Shown here piece by piece: positions 20,994 to 31,490 of a DNA stretch of 64,000 bases. The stretch comes from Excoecaria cochinchinensis. Its lineage: Eukaryota; Streptophyta; Magnoliopsida; Malpighiales; Euphorbiaceae. The stretch lies in NCBI GenBank assembly GCA_947683425.1, contig CANTUQ010000008.1:1240001-1304000 (forward strand). The letters run 5' to 3'. Within the stretch, counting starts at the first letter, position 1, and every line of letters starts with the position of its first letter. The position numbers and the translations under genes were made by a program. The notes below the pieces were generated by a model. That model made no database searches, was not told where the DNA came from, and saw nothing but the letters and a program-made list of their open reading frames with translations.

Positions 20994-22815
20994 TGTGACG
21001 CACGCCAACCTGCTTTAGTTTCGGAGGCGCACTTTTAGGGCCGGAGAGGGTTTGCGTCTTTTGATCTTGGGCAACATGAGATATCTTGGTTAATTATAAA
21101 TGAGTTTTTTAATTATTAAATTTCTATCTCTTATCTCACACGATAATACATTTTAGATAAAACGCAAATTCAAATAACGAGAAAAACGGTAAAAAAAAGT
21201 GATAAAAAGAGTAAAATACAAAACAAATTACGAAATGAAATTAGGAAAAAAATACAATTCACTAAATTAAAACAAATACAAATAAATCAATTGGGACAAA
21301 AAATACAATCCCCCAAAATAAGAAATTAAATAAAAAAAATCAACTAACTAAATGACACTCATAAATCGGGACATTTATTTAGAATAGGAATATTGGTTCC
21401 TACATGTTAACTTAGAAAATTAAAGAGTTATTTTTTTGATGAATATTGAAAAAACAGGGATGAATAATCTCATTTTGAGAAAATTAACTATTTTTTTAAA
21501 AGAATATTTTTTTATTGGCTAAAATTAGGACATTCATCTCATTTTATTAGAAAAAAATTCAAATTCATTAATAAAAATATTTTTATATGATTTTCTTTTT
21601 AATGTGTATGAAATAAAATAAATTTATTACAAATTATATGACAAATTAAATAAAAATCAAAATACAATAATAAGCAACAAAAAAATAAATCAAACCAAAA
21701 GAAGTTTCCTCGATTTTTCCATTTGCTAACAAAGAAAAATAAGGATTGTAGACAAAGCAAAACAAAATAAAAATTAATGTTAGCAAATAAATGCAAAAAA
21801 TCAAATAACATAATAAAAAAATATTATTACAAAAAAAAAATAATATTGGCAAAATAATATTAAAATCATATAAAAGAATGCATACCATGCGAATATGGAT
21901 TGAAAAATATAAAACCGAGATAAAAAAAATAAATAAATAAAAGAGGAGAAAATAGCAATAAAGGACAAACATGGGGTGAGGGGCGGGGTCACCTCCTTCT
22001 TGCCCCTCAAGGGGAGGAAGGAGACAGGAGCCCTTTCTTCAATTTTTCTTCCAAAACAAAGTAAAACTTATACTTTTATGTATTTTTACATGATTTTATG
22101 TTATAATAATATGAAAAACAACTAAATTAACTTAAATCATAAGCAAAAAAACAACATATCAATATGTTAATCACATAAATATCAAGCTTTCAGAACACAC
22201 AAAAATGGTGGAAAAATAAAGGGAAAATAATAAAAATTGCAATTGAGCCCAGAAATTTACCTTCAGAATTATCAATCTGAAAAACTAAGATCGTGAATTG
22301 TTTCCTTGTCAAGATTCATAAAAATCAAACAGAAAAATAAGAAAATTTTAAGTTTTCTCTCTCTAAAAATTCTTCATCCCTTCTCTGTCTAAAAACTCTA
22401 TCTGTATTTCTCTCCCAAAAATCAATTTTCCAAGATAATAAATTCAATTAATTCAAATTTTTAATTTTGAAATAGAAAAAAAAGGATTTAACTCTTAAAA
22501 TTCCAGAAAATCAGCGTTCGAATTAAATTTCATGATTTTCGGGGAGCAAAAAAGCCACAAGATGAAGAAGACGATGAGGAGCGGGCAGGCAGCCCCTCGA
22601 GGGTAGCCCCTCGTAGGGCACCCCTTGAGGGCCACCCCTAGTAGGTCGCCCTTCGAGGGCCACCCCTCGCTCGAGGGGCGGGCATGACACCCCTCAAATT
22701 TTTTAAGGAACTTGACAAGGAAAACATCACTTTCTACTTTCTTGCCTGTGACTAGGCAATTAATTTCATCATTAGGTAACCTCGGTCTGGGCTGTCTCGG
22801 GACCCGGTATCTATA
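20994..22815 (-). repeat. 3' LTR of the minus-strand Tat element
   Basis: About 1.82 kb. It pairs with 38156-40245 but lacks a segment of about 170 bp present there (38247-38418). In its own direction it starts at 22815, where the expected TGTAGACACCGGG has become TATAGATACCGGG, and ends at 20994 (GTCACA). A GC-rich minisatellite built on CCCCTCGAGGG units lies at about 22575-22690. Purine-rich sequence just upstream (22816-22835, read as AACTGGAGGCAAC on the minus strand) is the likely polypurine tract, and the same tract precedes the LTR at 52201. Confidence 0.85.
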
Positions 22816-23096
22816 GTTGCCTCCAGTTCTGGGAAAGCTATTACATGGATGCATAGGTGTGCCAAAACTCAGAGAAAAGGAAAGAGACGCATACCTGAGG
22901 CTGCACCTTCCTTCTATGTCGATGGGGTTGTGGCAGGTTTGACTAATGCCAGTTTATTGATGTGTTAAACTATGCTCTTGGTGGCTAATTGATGTCACCT
23001 TATTGGCATGTTACATTCCCACTGAGCTGATGTTAGATAGATGGCCCCTGAAGAGCCGGTTGCTCCCTAGAGAACAATATTGGGATTTGAATTTCA
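22816..23096 (-). other. Unique sequence between minisatellite and 3' LTR of the Tat element
   Basis: Non-coding retroelement sequence. The part next to the LTR, read on the minus strand, matches 52130-52200 of the plus-strand Tat element (TTCCTTTTCTCT, AGTTTTGGC, polypurine tract). This shows the two elements belong to one family. Confidence 0.6.
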
Positions 23097-23943
23097 TCCT
23101 CTTGGATTGCACTGAGTCATTTCTAGACTTACAAAGTGCGGTTATCATCATGTTGGATTACATCGAGTGATTTCTTGACTTACAAAGTGCAAAAAAAACA
23201 TCCTCTTGAATTGCACCGAGTCATTTTTAGACTTACAAAATGCAGACATCATCCTCTTGGATTGCATCGAGTCATTTCTAAACTTACAAAATGCAAATAT
23301 CATCCTCTTGAATTGCACTGAGTCATTTTCAGACTTACAAAATGCATATATCATCCTCTTGGATTGCACCGAGTCATTTCAAGACTTACAAAATGCAGAC
23401 ATCATCCTTTTGGTTTGCATTGAGTCATTTCTAGACTTACAAAATGCATATCATCCATTTGGATTGCACCAAGTCATTTCAACACTTACAAAATACAGAC
23501 ATCATCCTCTTGATTTGCACCGAGTCATTTTTAGACTTACAAAATGCAGATATCATCCTTTTGGATCGCACCGAGTCATTTCTAGACTTACAAAGTGCAA
23601 AAAAACATCCTTTTGGATTGCACCGAGTCATTTCTAGACTTACAAATGTAGATATTATCCTCTTGGATTGCATCAAGTCATTTCTAGACTTACATAGTGC
23701 AGTAAAACATCCTCTTAGATTATACCGAGTCATTTCTAGACTTACAAAGTGCATAAAAATATCCTCTTGGATTACACCGAGTCATTTCTAAACTTACAAA
23801 GTGCAGAAAAATTATTTTTTATTTCACTGAGTCATTTTCAGACTTACAAAATGCAGACGCCATCCTCTTAAATTGCACCGAGTCATTTTCAGACTTAAAA
23901 AATGCAGACATCATCCTCTTGGATTGCACCAAGGCATTTCTAA
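23097..23943. repeat. 51-bp minisatellite array (about 16 units) in the Tat 3' region
   Basis: About sixteen direct repeats of close to 51 bp. Each contains TTGGATTGCACCGAGTCATT followed by CTAGACTTACAAAATGCA. Neighbouring units start 51-53 bp apart. The same repeat, reversed, occurs at 50830-51180 and 51725-51980 in the plus-strand Tat element. Open frames here only translate the repeat. Hypervariable tandem repeats between the coding region and the 3' LTR are known for Tat-lineage elements. Confidence 0.85.
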
Positions 23944-25496
23944 ATGATAATTGTGAAATTAATGATATTTTTAGTGTGTTTTTATTTATTTATTTAAGTT
24001 AATTGAGTATTTATTTGGTTGAATTATAGTTGAATTAGTTAATTTTATATTTTAGAGTTTAATTGTTGATTTTGGTATTTTTCAGGATTAAAATAAAGGA
24101 AAAAGGATTTAATTGAAAAGAATGCTAAGTTTTGGATCAATTTGGTAATTCTCAGATTTGTGGAAGTCAAAGAATGGAACAAAGTGCATTTGCATAATGC
24201 ACGGGAGTGCAAATTCTCACATGGCCAAGTGAGTGTTATTTGCTTAATGCACGGGAGTGCAAAATTTCACATGGCCGTGCATTTACAATTAGAAAATTCA
24301 ACACGACAGTGCATTTGGATGACTTTTTCATCAACTGCCAGCGTTTTCATAAATTCAAAATCTACCAAATTTCCGAAGAAAAGAGAGAATCCTTTTCCCA
24401 TTTACCGACCGAAAGAATTTTGGCAATAAAAAGTCAGAAAGAATACGAGATCAAGAGGGAGTTTTCTGGAACGAAAAAGGAAGATTTATTTTTTGCAACT
24501 TAAGATTTAGATTTTTGAGGGAGTTTTAGAATTTAATTTAAGCTGTTGTTAATTTAATTCTGAGGGGAATAATCAGAGAGGTTATTATTTATGTTTGAAG
24601 TTTTGAGAACAGATTGAACGGGAAGAACATAAATTTTATTATTGTAAGAATTTCATTTTCAGATCTTCAATGGGTAATATCAACTTCTCTTTATTTAATT
24701 CAGTTTTAATTTCAATTATGAGTGAGTAGTTTCTTTTCTTGTTAAGGGATGTTTTGAATCCCCAATAATCATGTGAATGCTTTGTGTGGATTGATTTATG
24801 CATATGCTTCAGTTTTATCTTCTCTGAATAAATCTGTTTGTCATTGAAATTAATGCCAGTTTAAGATTGATCTACTGTGATAATCTTTGATTATATTCAT
24901 TTCATGAACTTACACATACTCTGTTCTATTTCTATCGATTTTCACTGGTTTGATTAATCCGAGATGGTAGTTAAATCTGTGGATCTCTATTTTAATAGGT
25001 TCAGAATTGTAGAAGATAATTGAGCTTTGATATCTTAATCCGGGAAGGTAGGATCATCTAAGCTTAGGACTTAAGACCTGTTTCGATGCTAAAATATGTG
25101 CTGAATCCAGGGTGGTAGGTGCATATCTTAGAAAAGCTTGATCCGAAAGGCAGGCTAGGTTGTTAACTGATTTGCATATGTTATTGATAAGTTGAAGCAT
25201 TTACATGGCGTTATTGGGGAGGATGGGTATTCCTTGACAAGATTTTTTTTTGTTAATTCATCAAATCTGTATTGGTATTGAGTCTGTTTAATATTCTCTA
25301 ATTAGTTATTTTATCAATTACAGTATTTAATTTTCACCTTAAATAATTAATCACATCAAACAATTGGGAATTCTTTAGCATACATTTAATTGTTAAAATT
25401 TTACACAACACAGTCCCTTGGGTTCGATAACTTGTGGTCTTAATTATACATCACTATATTACTTGCCGATTCAGTACACTTGCTGAGTTCTCGTCA
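23944..25496 (+). repeat. 5' LTR of the Athila-like element
   Basis: It starts TGATAATTGTGAAATTAATG and ends CTCGTCA six bases before the primer-binding site. About 1.55 kb. It contains a tandem pair of 50-odd bp at about 24185-24290, with AATGCACGGGAGTGCAAA in both copies. No TATA box could be chosen with confidence. The 3' partner is absent from the window, so the start is set by the break in the minisatellite and the TG. Confidence 0.7.
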
Positions 25497-25502
25497 AGTT
25501 TT

Positions 25503-25520
25503 TGGCGCCGTTGCCGGGGA
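25503..25520 (+). other. Primer-binding site of the Athila-like element
   Basis: TGGCGCCGTTGCCGGGGA, the standard primer-binding site of plant Athila-type elements (usually assigned to tRNA-Asp). It begins six bases after the LTR end. Confidence 0.9.
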
Positions 25521-25604
25521 CTGGCGTTGTTAGTAAGTTTTGATTCTTATTTGTATGTGCTTTTATTTTTCTGATTTTGTTAATTTTTTATTCTTTTCAG
25601 GTAG

Positions 25605-26999
25605 TTGTGGTGTATGAGCAGATTGAGGCAAGAAGAAGTAGCACCTTACGACCCTGAAATCGAGAGGACTTTGCATCAACGCAGGAGAGCCAACAGAGAC
25701 AACAACATGGAAAACGATCCTCTCCCTATTGATGAATTTCCTCCCGAGAACGGACAAGTACCACGAGCACAAGAAGAGATGCTGGGTAATTATGGAGAAG
25801 AAGTCCCAAGGCAGAGGACAATAAGAGACTATGTTGTACCAAGATGGAATGAGGATCACAGGACAATTGTGTTGCCTAGGGGAATGCAATTTGAACTTAA
25901 ACCAGCAACCATTACTATGGTACAAAGAAACCAGTTTTTAGGATCAGAATTGGAGGATCCTGCACAACATTTAGATATATTTTTGGAGGTCAGTGACACA
26001 GTTCAAATACCGGGTGTTACTTCTGACGCAGTAAGGTTGAAATTGTTCCCATTTACGCTGATTGGAAAAGCAAGGGATTGGTTGCAGATGTTACCAAGTC
26101 AATCAATACGATCATGGGAGCAATTACAAGAGAAATTCCTAATGAGATTTTTCCCTCCCACCAAGACCGCAAGAATTCGTAACAGCATTATGGGTTTTGC
26201 CCAAATGAATGAAGAGCCTTTTCATGAGGCTTGGGAGAGATTTAGGAGACTATTGAGAAGTTGCCCGCACCATGAAATAGCTGTACATCAACTGATGACT
26301 TTATTCTATGCTGGAGTTACACCACAGACAAGGTCACTTTTAGATGCATCATCAGGAGGTTCCTTTTTGAATAGGTTGCCAGAAGAAGCTTTTCTTATGT
26401 TGGATGAGATGGCAGCAAATGATGCTCAATGGGCTGCTCCAAGATCAATTCCAAAAAGGCAAGGAATACACAATGTGGATGAAGTATCAATGCTGAAGGC
26501 ACAGATAGAATCAATGCAGAAGGAGATGAGCGGATTGAAGGTTCGAAATGTGTCCTCAGTCTCTCAAGAGAGTGAGCAGTATGAAGGCGGTCAATATAGT
26601 CAAGAAGGTGGAACCATGGGAGATGTAAATGCTGTAGGAGACTACCGCAGGAATGACCCTTACAGCAACACTTATAACCCAGGTTGGAGGAGCCATCCTA
26701 ACTTCTCTTGGAAGGATGGAAATCAGAATGCGTCATCTTCTCAACCACAAGGGAGAGCCCCTTTCAATCAAAACATGCATAACAGCCACAATCAGTTATA
26801 CCAACATCAATCGTCCACTCAATACCAAGCACCATATCCATCGAACTATAACCAAGGGCAGGGCTCAAACCAATCCCATTCTCAAGCTTATCACCCACCG
26901 GGTTATCAACCAAGGCCACCTGTACAAGAAAAGAGGCCAAATTTGGAGGATATGTTGGCTAGCTTCATGAATAGTCAGCAACAGTTTGTGAACAGCTAA
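25605..26999 (+). CDS. Athila-like Gag protein
   Basis: An intact 464-residue frame starting MSRLRQEEVAPYDPEIERTL. The retrotransposon Gag domain lies at about residues 115-235, with LKLFPFTLIGKARDWL, WEQLQEKFLMRFFPPTKTAR and EAWERFRRLLRSCPHHEI. The C-terminal part is rich in Gln, Asn, Ser and Tyr and looks disordered. No zinc knuckle was seen. Gag forms the cytoplasmic particle that packages element RNA. The frame ends at a TAA (26997-26999) and continues open in the same frame into the protease part, so gag and pro were probably one ORF cut by a single C-to-T change (CAA to TAA). Confidence 0.85.
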   Translation: MWCMSRLRQEEVAPYDPEIERTLHQRRRANRDNNMENDPLPIDEFPPENGQVPRAQEEMLGNYGEEVPRQRTIRDYVVPRWNEDHRTIVLPRGMQFELKPATITMVQRNQFLGSELEDPAQHLDIFLEVSDTVQIPGVTSDAVRLKLFPFTLIGKARDWLQMLPSQSIRSWEQLQEKFLMRFFPPTKTARIRNSIMGFAQMNEEPFHEAWERFRRLLRSCPHHEIAVHQLMTLFYAGVTPQTRSLLDASSGGSFLNRLPEEAFLMLDEMAANDAQWAAPRSIPKRQGIHNVDEVSMLKAQIESMQKEMSGLKVRNVSSVSQESEQYEGGQYSQEGGTMGDVNAVGDYRRNDPYSNTYNPGWRSHPNFSWKDGNQNASSSQPQGRAPFNQNMHNSHNQLYQHQSSTQYQAPYPSNYNQGQGSNQSHSQAYHPPGYQPRPPVQEKRPNLEDMLASFMNSQQQFVNS

Positions 27000-28850
27000 C
27001 AACAATTTATGGCCAGTCAAGAAGCAAGGTGGAAATCCCAAGAACAATGGAATCGGAATCAAGACGCATCGATGAGAAATTTAAAAACTCAATTGGGACA
27101 GCTTGCAAATTATGTGTCTCAAAGACAACCAGGAACATTTCCGTCAAATGTGGACCGGAATCCTAAGGAAGAGGCGAAAGCAATCACTTTGAAAAGTGGC
27201 AGAGAGATGGCACCAAGAGAGGACCAAGGTAAAAATTCTTCACCATCCACAAGTAAGGAGGAGCCAACGCGGGAGGTAAGTAATCCTAACTCTAAGGTAG
27301 AGGTTAATGAAAAGACTCCTAAAAATGATAAGGGTAAAAGTCTAGTGAATCCTAGAGTAGAGGATCTTGATATCAATAGATTGCCATTTCCTGCTGTAGC
27401 TAAAAAAGAAAAGAAAAATGAGCAATTGGCTAGATTTTTAGAAATGTTTAAGAAACTACATATTAATCTACCATTTGCTGAAGCTTTAGCTCACATGCCT
27501 AACTATGCTAAATTCATGAAAGAATTATGTTCTAATAAAAAGAAATTAGAAGGGCATGGAAGTGTGCAGCTTACAGAAAATTGCAGTGCATTGATAATGA
27601 ACAAAATTCCTGAAAAATTGGAGGATCCAGGTAGTTTCACTCTACCCTGTGCAATTGGTGAAGATTTTAATGGAAATGCTTTATGTGATTTGGGGGCGAG
27701 CATAAATTTGATGCCTTATTCTATTTGCAGGAAGCTGAATCTTGGAGAGCTCAAGGAGACTGGAATGAGACTCCAACTTGCAGATAGGTCGATAAGGAGA
27801 CCCAAAGGAGTGATCGAGGATTTATTGGTGAAAGTGGGGAAATTTATTTTTCCAGTAGATTTTGTAGTAATGGAAATGGAAGAGGATCGGAAGATACCAT
27901 TGATTGTGGGAAGACCATTTTTAAATACAGCAAAGGCGCTGATTGATGTACATGGTCAGACGGTCACCTTGAGCTTCAATGATGAGAAATTAGTGGTGGA
28001 TATGAACAAGGCTCAACAGTATCCAATGGGAGATGTGGAAGAGTCTGTTTATTTTATGGATGCAGTAGATGAGTGTATAGAGGAAGTGCAAGAAAAATTA
28101 GAAGGAGAAGTAATAGCAGCTGTAGAAAAAGAAGATGGAAAAGAGGAAGTACAGCAAGAAGAGTTTAAACCAAAAGAGGGGGATTCAAATTCTGAACTTA
28201 AACCCCTTCCTTCTCATTTAAAATATGTATTTTTAGAAGATGAGAAAAAGCCAGTGATTATTTCTTCTTTGCTGACAGATATCGAGGAGAAAATGCTGCT
28301 TGAGGTGCTGAAAAAGCACAAGGGAGCCATTGGATGGGAAACCTCAGATTTGAAGGGAATTGACCCAAGTTACTGCACACACCAAATTCCGATGGAAGAA
28401 GAATGTAATCCGGTTGCTCAACCTCAAAGGAGACTTAATCCGGCAATGCAAGAAGTGGTAAAGAAGGAGGTATTGAAACTCCTTGACTCAGGTGAGAAGA
28501 GACTTCTCCAGATGAATGAGTTGGAAGAAATACGCTATTGGTCATACCAACAAGCGGAGAAGTATAAGGAAAAGACGAAGAGATGGCACGACAAGAAACT
28601 GATCAGAAAGGAATTCACTCCAGGTATGAAAGTCCTATTGTACAATAGTCGATTAAGGTTGTTTCCTGGAAAATTGAAGTCGCGGTGGACGGGACCATTT
28701 GAAGTGGTAAGTGTGACTGACTTCGGAGCTATCACGATCAGAAAACAACCTGGGAGTGAGGAATTCAAGGTAAATGGCAATCGATTAAAACCATATTTTG
28801 AGAACCGCGCTGAATTGGCAGCGGTAATCATTATTTTCGAAGCTGAGTGA
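27000..28850 (+). CDS. Athila-like protease fused in frame to the integrase C-terminal tail
   Basis: Open from 27000 (first ATG 27009, 613 residues). A charged linker is followed by a retropepsin-like domain with CDLGASINLMPYSICRKL (Asp at about residue 227, DLGA instead of DTGA) and LIVGRPFLNTAKALIDV. The very start of reverse transcriptase follows (PQRRLNPAMQEVVKKEVLKL). At about 28490 the sequence jumps to the end of integrase: EKRLLQMNELEEIRYWSYQQ and KLKSRWTGPFEVV, a GPF/Y-type module. Reverse transcriptase, RNase H and the catalytic integrase core are missing without any frame disruption. The product could be a Gag-processing protein of a non-autonomous element or only a lucky deletion. 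Confidence 0.8.
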   Translation, partial: QQFMASQEARWKSQEQWNRNQDASMRNLKTQLGQLANYVSQRQPGTFPSNVDRNPKEEAKAITLKSGREMAPREDQGKNSSPSTSKEEPTREVSNPNSKVEVNEKTPKNDKGKSLVNPRVEDLDINRLPFPAVAKKEKKNEQLARFLEMFKKLHINLPFAEALAHMPNYAKFMKELCSNKKKLEGHGSVQLTENCSALIMNKIPEKLEDPGSFTLPCAIGEDFNGNALCDLGASINLMPYSICRKLNLGELKETGMRLQLADRSIRRPKGVIEDLLVKVGKFIFPVDFVVMEMEEDRKIPLIVGRPFLNTAKALIDVHGQTVTLSFNDEKLVVDMNKAQQYPMGDVEESVYFMDAVDECIEEVQEKLEGEVIAAVEKEDGKEEVQQEEFKPKEGDSNSELKPLPSHLKYVFLEDEKKPVIISSLLTDIEEKMLLEVLKKHKGAIGWETSDLKGIDPSYCTHQIPMEEECNPVAQPQRRLNPAMQEVVKKEVLKLLDSGEKRLLQMNELEEIRYWSYQQAEKYKEKTKRWHDKKLIRKEFTPGMKVLLYNSRLRLFPGKLKSRWTGPFEVVSVTDFGAITIRKQPGSEEFKVNGNRLKPYFENRAELAAVIIIFEAE

Positions 28851-29530
28851 GGTAAATTCAAAGTCTAGCTGAGGACTCTTAAACTCAGAACTACATTCTC
28901 TACTCTATTTGTTTTAATTTTAAATTTTAGTCATTTTTATTTCTTGTGTGTTTTTAGTTAGTTTAAATTTTTGTCAATAGATTCATGAACTACAAAGATA
29001 CAAAGTTGAAGCAAATTGGATTGCAGAGTCTGGACATATGCATGATAAAAGTTTTTAAAGCAGGGCATTAGTTTGAGTTTTTTTTATAATGCATTAATAG
29101 ATGGATGTGTGCTTCAATTAAATTAAGGAGTTTAAAATAAAAATAAAAAAAATAAAAAAATAAAAAAAAAAATAAAAAACAGAAGCAGGTTAATTTACAA
29201 ATTTATTTTGCATTTGTTGAATTTTTAGCATTAGAATTTTTTTTAAGTCACAGAGGTAAATTACTCAGCCGCGTGAGCAATTGCCCCGCCGCATAAAAAA
29301 AATGCCCAGCCGCATAGAAACTTGCCTGGCCGAGTGGGAGATCACCCAGCCGCGCACAGGAATCACCCAGCCGCGCAAGGGAATGCGCAGCTGAGGAAGG
29401 CCATGCGCAGCTGCGCATGGCAATTGCGCAGCCACGCAATTGCCTTGCGCAGCCGCGCATGTTTCCTTGCGCAGCCGCGCAAGTCTCCCCTCCCAGCCTC
29501 ACGCAGCCGCGCGTGAGGTGCTGCCCCCTT
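28851..29530 (+). repeat. Spacer and GC-rich repeat upstream of the env-like ORF
   Basis: 28851-29240 is A-rich spacer without coding signal. 29270-29520 is strikingly GC-rich and made of degenerate units around GCGCAGCCGCGCAAG. Open frames in both directions here are translations of the repeat. It ends close to a weak TATA-like TTATTTATG (about 29538-29546), so it may be the upstream part of an internal promoter for the env-like transcript. Confidence 0.5.
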
Positions 29531-29680
29531 GGCCCCTCTTATTTATGTGTTCATTTCCAAAGCCACGCCACTCTGCATCTCTCCATATCACCCGCGGCAG
29601 TGCATCTCCTTCACACACACTCACACACATAAGCCTCTATTACTCAAATTTCTTGCATCATTCAACTGCATTTCAGTTCA

Positions 29681-30116
29681 AGTAAGTGCTTTTCTAAAGA
29701 TTGCTCCTTAATTTGATTAATTATTTCCATTTTTACTTCAATTTTTTTTGTTATTAATGCACATGATTTGGGTTAATTTCAACATGCCATTTAAATCTCA
29801 TTTTAAATTCTTTTGGCAAACTTATTTCTTGTGTGCTTAATGTGCATGTACATGTTGCTTAGTTTGAATTTTGGTGGCTAACGCACCTTAACTTGGCTTC
29901 CAAATTCACTGTCAAACATGTGCACACCACCTGCTCGATGAAATGCCCCAATCAATTTTTTTCAATTTTGTTCATGGTTTCTCATTTTGTGCCGTATCTC
30001 TGCCTTGTGATTTTAATTTGCTATTGATTAATTTTCATTAACGAATTGGCGATCAAATGACATAAAAAAAATAAAAAATAAAAAATAAAAAAACAAAAAA
30101 AAACAAAAAAAAATGA

Positions 30117-30172
<56 letters not shown>

Positions 30173-31490
30173 TAAAATTTACTTATGCTTGTGTTTTCTT
30201 ATTTAAAATTTTTTTGCCCAATTGTCTGCATTCCCATTCTTCTATTTCAATATTGCTTCTGGTAGTTGCTTGCTATTATTCTGGTTAAATTTTATGTTGC
30301 CATTTTGCATGCTCATAATTTTTTTTATTTTCATAGTGGCACCTAAAAAGGCAAAGAACACTGAAACTTCAAGCTCTTCTGGCACTCATATACCTTCTTA
30401 TGTCAATCCAGAAAAATCTGACATGTATAAGTACTTTAGCACATGCCAATATGTCCAACCAGCATTTCTCAGTCGTTTTTATCTGCATGTTCCTGTTGGA
30501 GACCTTTGGACAAAGATATTACCATTGATTCAGGGCATCGGCTGGGAACAGTTTATGGAGCATAAGGTGCAGGTATTTCCAGATCTTGCTAGGGATTTAT
30601 TATACTCTTTTGAGTGTCATTTTGATGGAGATATAAATGCTTCTAGCACTATTAAGTTTCGGTTGGGTAAGAAGGGTTATTCAATGTCCTTTAAGAAATT
30701 CTCACAGCATTTAGGATTCTCACCTGATGCATTGGTGGAACTACCTAATGCCTCTACTGAAGAAAATTGGGAAAAAATTCGTGATCCATTAAATGCTGAG
30801 CCGTGGAGAGGTGGTAAGCTTAAAGTTCATGCACTTCGGGATCATGCTTTGAGAATTATTCACAGATTTCTATCCCGAAGTATATATAATAATCTTCAAA
30901 GCCTAAGTTCACTTAATGCTTCACAAATTATGTTACGTAGGTGTATGGTTGATGGTATTCCTATTAATGGCTCTTTGCTTATAGCATAGCAGATTCAGGA
31001 TTTACAAAAGTGTTATTCAAATATTCCTGCTGTTTCCATCGGTTGGATAGCAACCGTTTTAGCTGAAGCTGTTAATTATAATCATTCTTTTGGCGATCCA
31101 CTTGATGGTGACATAGCTTATATTGATAATGTCATGCTTAAACGCATGAAGATTTGGAAAACAAAGCCAAGATGTCACTGGACAACTCGAGAGGAATATC
31201 TGAGAGAAAATGGCATACATATTTATGAGATTCCGGGAGCGCCAAATGATAACAGAGGTGATGATGAGCCAGCAGCGGTTCCACCAGCTGAGACAGCCAT
31301 GCCATCTGATTTAGAAGATCACCTTAACCGTCTTAGCAGCAGGATGGACCACCAGCAGATCCGCTTGGATAGGATGCAGGGGAGGATGGATACCATGCAG
31401 GATACTATTGTTGAGGTTAAGCAAACCATGGAGCAGTTCGTGCATGATTTTTGGACACGTTTTCCTCCACCACCACTCCCACCACCTTAG
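29681..31490 (+). pseudogene. Athila env-like ORF with a splice-generated start codon
   Basis: A donor GTAAGTGC starts at 29682 and an acceptor TTTTCATAG ends at 30336. Joining base 29681 (A) to 30337 (TG) makes ATG followed by GCACCTAAAAAGGC, giving MAPKKAKNTETSSSSGTHIP, a start typical of Athila third ORFs. The frame then runs about 384 codons to 31490, with one internal TAG at 30987-30989, probably from CAG. The N-terminal two thirds resemble the plant-transposon proteins carried downstream of pol (FLSRFYLHVPVGDLW, LRDHALRIIHRFLSRSIY). The end is a coiled coil with heptad pattern (LSSRMDHQQIRLDRMQGRM). No transmembrane segment is evident in the spliced form, so the env-like label is one of position only. 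Confidence 0.65.
30117..30170. repeat. (TAA)n microsatellite
   Basis: About seventeen ATA/TAA units in the putative intron of the env-like ORF, preceded by A-rich degenerate sequence. Confidence 0.9.

Noticed and set aside
21599..22010. Hydrophobic frames suggesting small membrane proteins
   Set aside because: They are Phe/Leu/Ile-rich translations of AT-rich LTR sequence on the minus strand. A similar frame occurs in the partner LTR at 38879-39250.
23136..23791. Overlapping open frames of 60-143 codons on both strands
   Set aside because: They are translations of the 51-bp minisatellite in several frames, with no protein-like conservation.
23097..23943. Regular repeats suggesting a CRISPR-like array
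   Set aside because: The units are direct tandem repeats without unique spacers and lie inside a plant retroelement.
29248..29711. Several Arg/Ala-rich frames on both strands
   Set aside because: They are products of the GC-rich degenerate repeat. Their composition follows the repeat and they overlap each other.
30222..30336. A signal-peptide-like or membrane N-terminus for the env-like ORF
   Set aside because: The hydrophobic stretch comes from intron sequence before the acceptor at 30336. The spliced reading starts at MAPKK instead.
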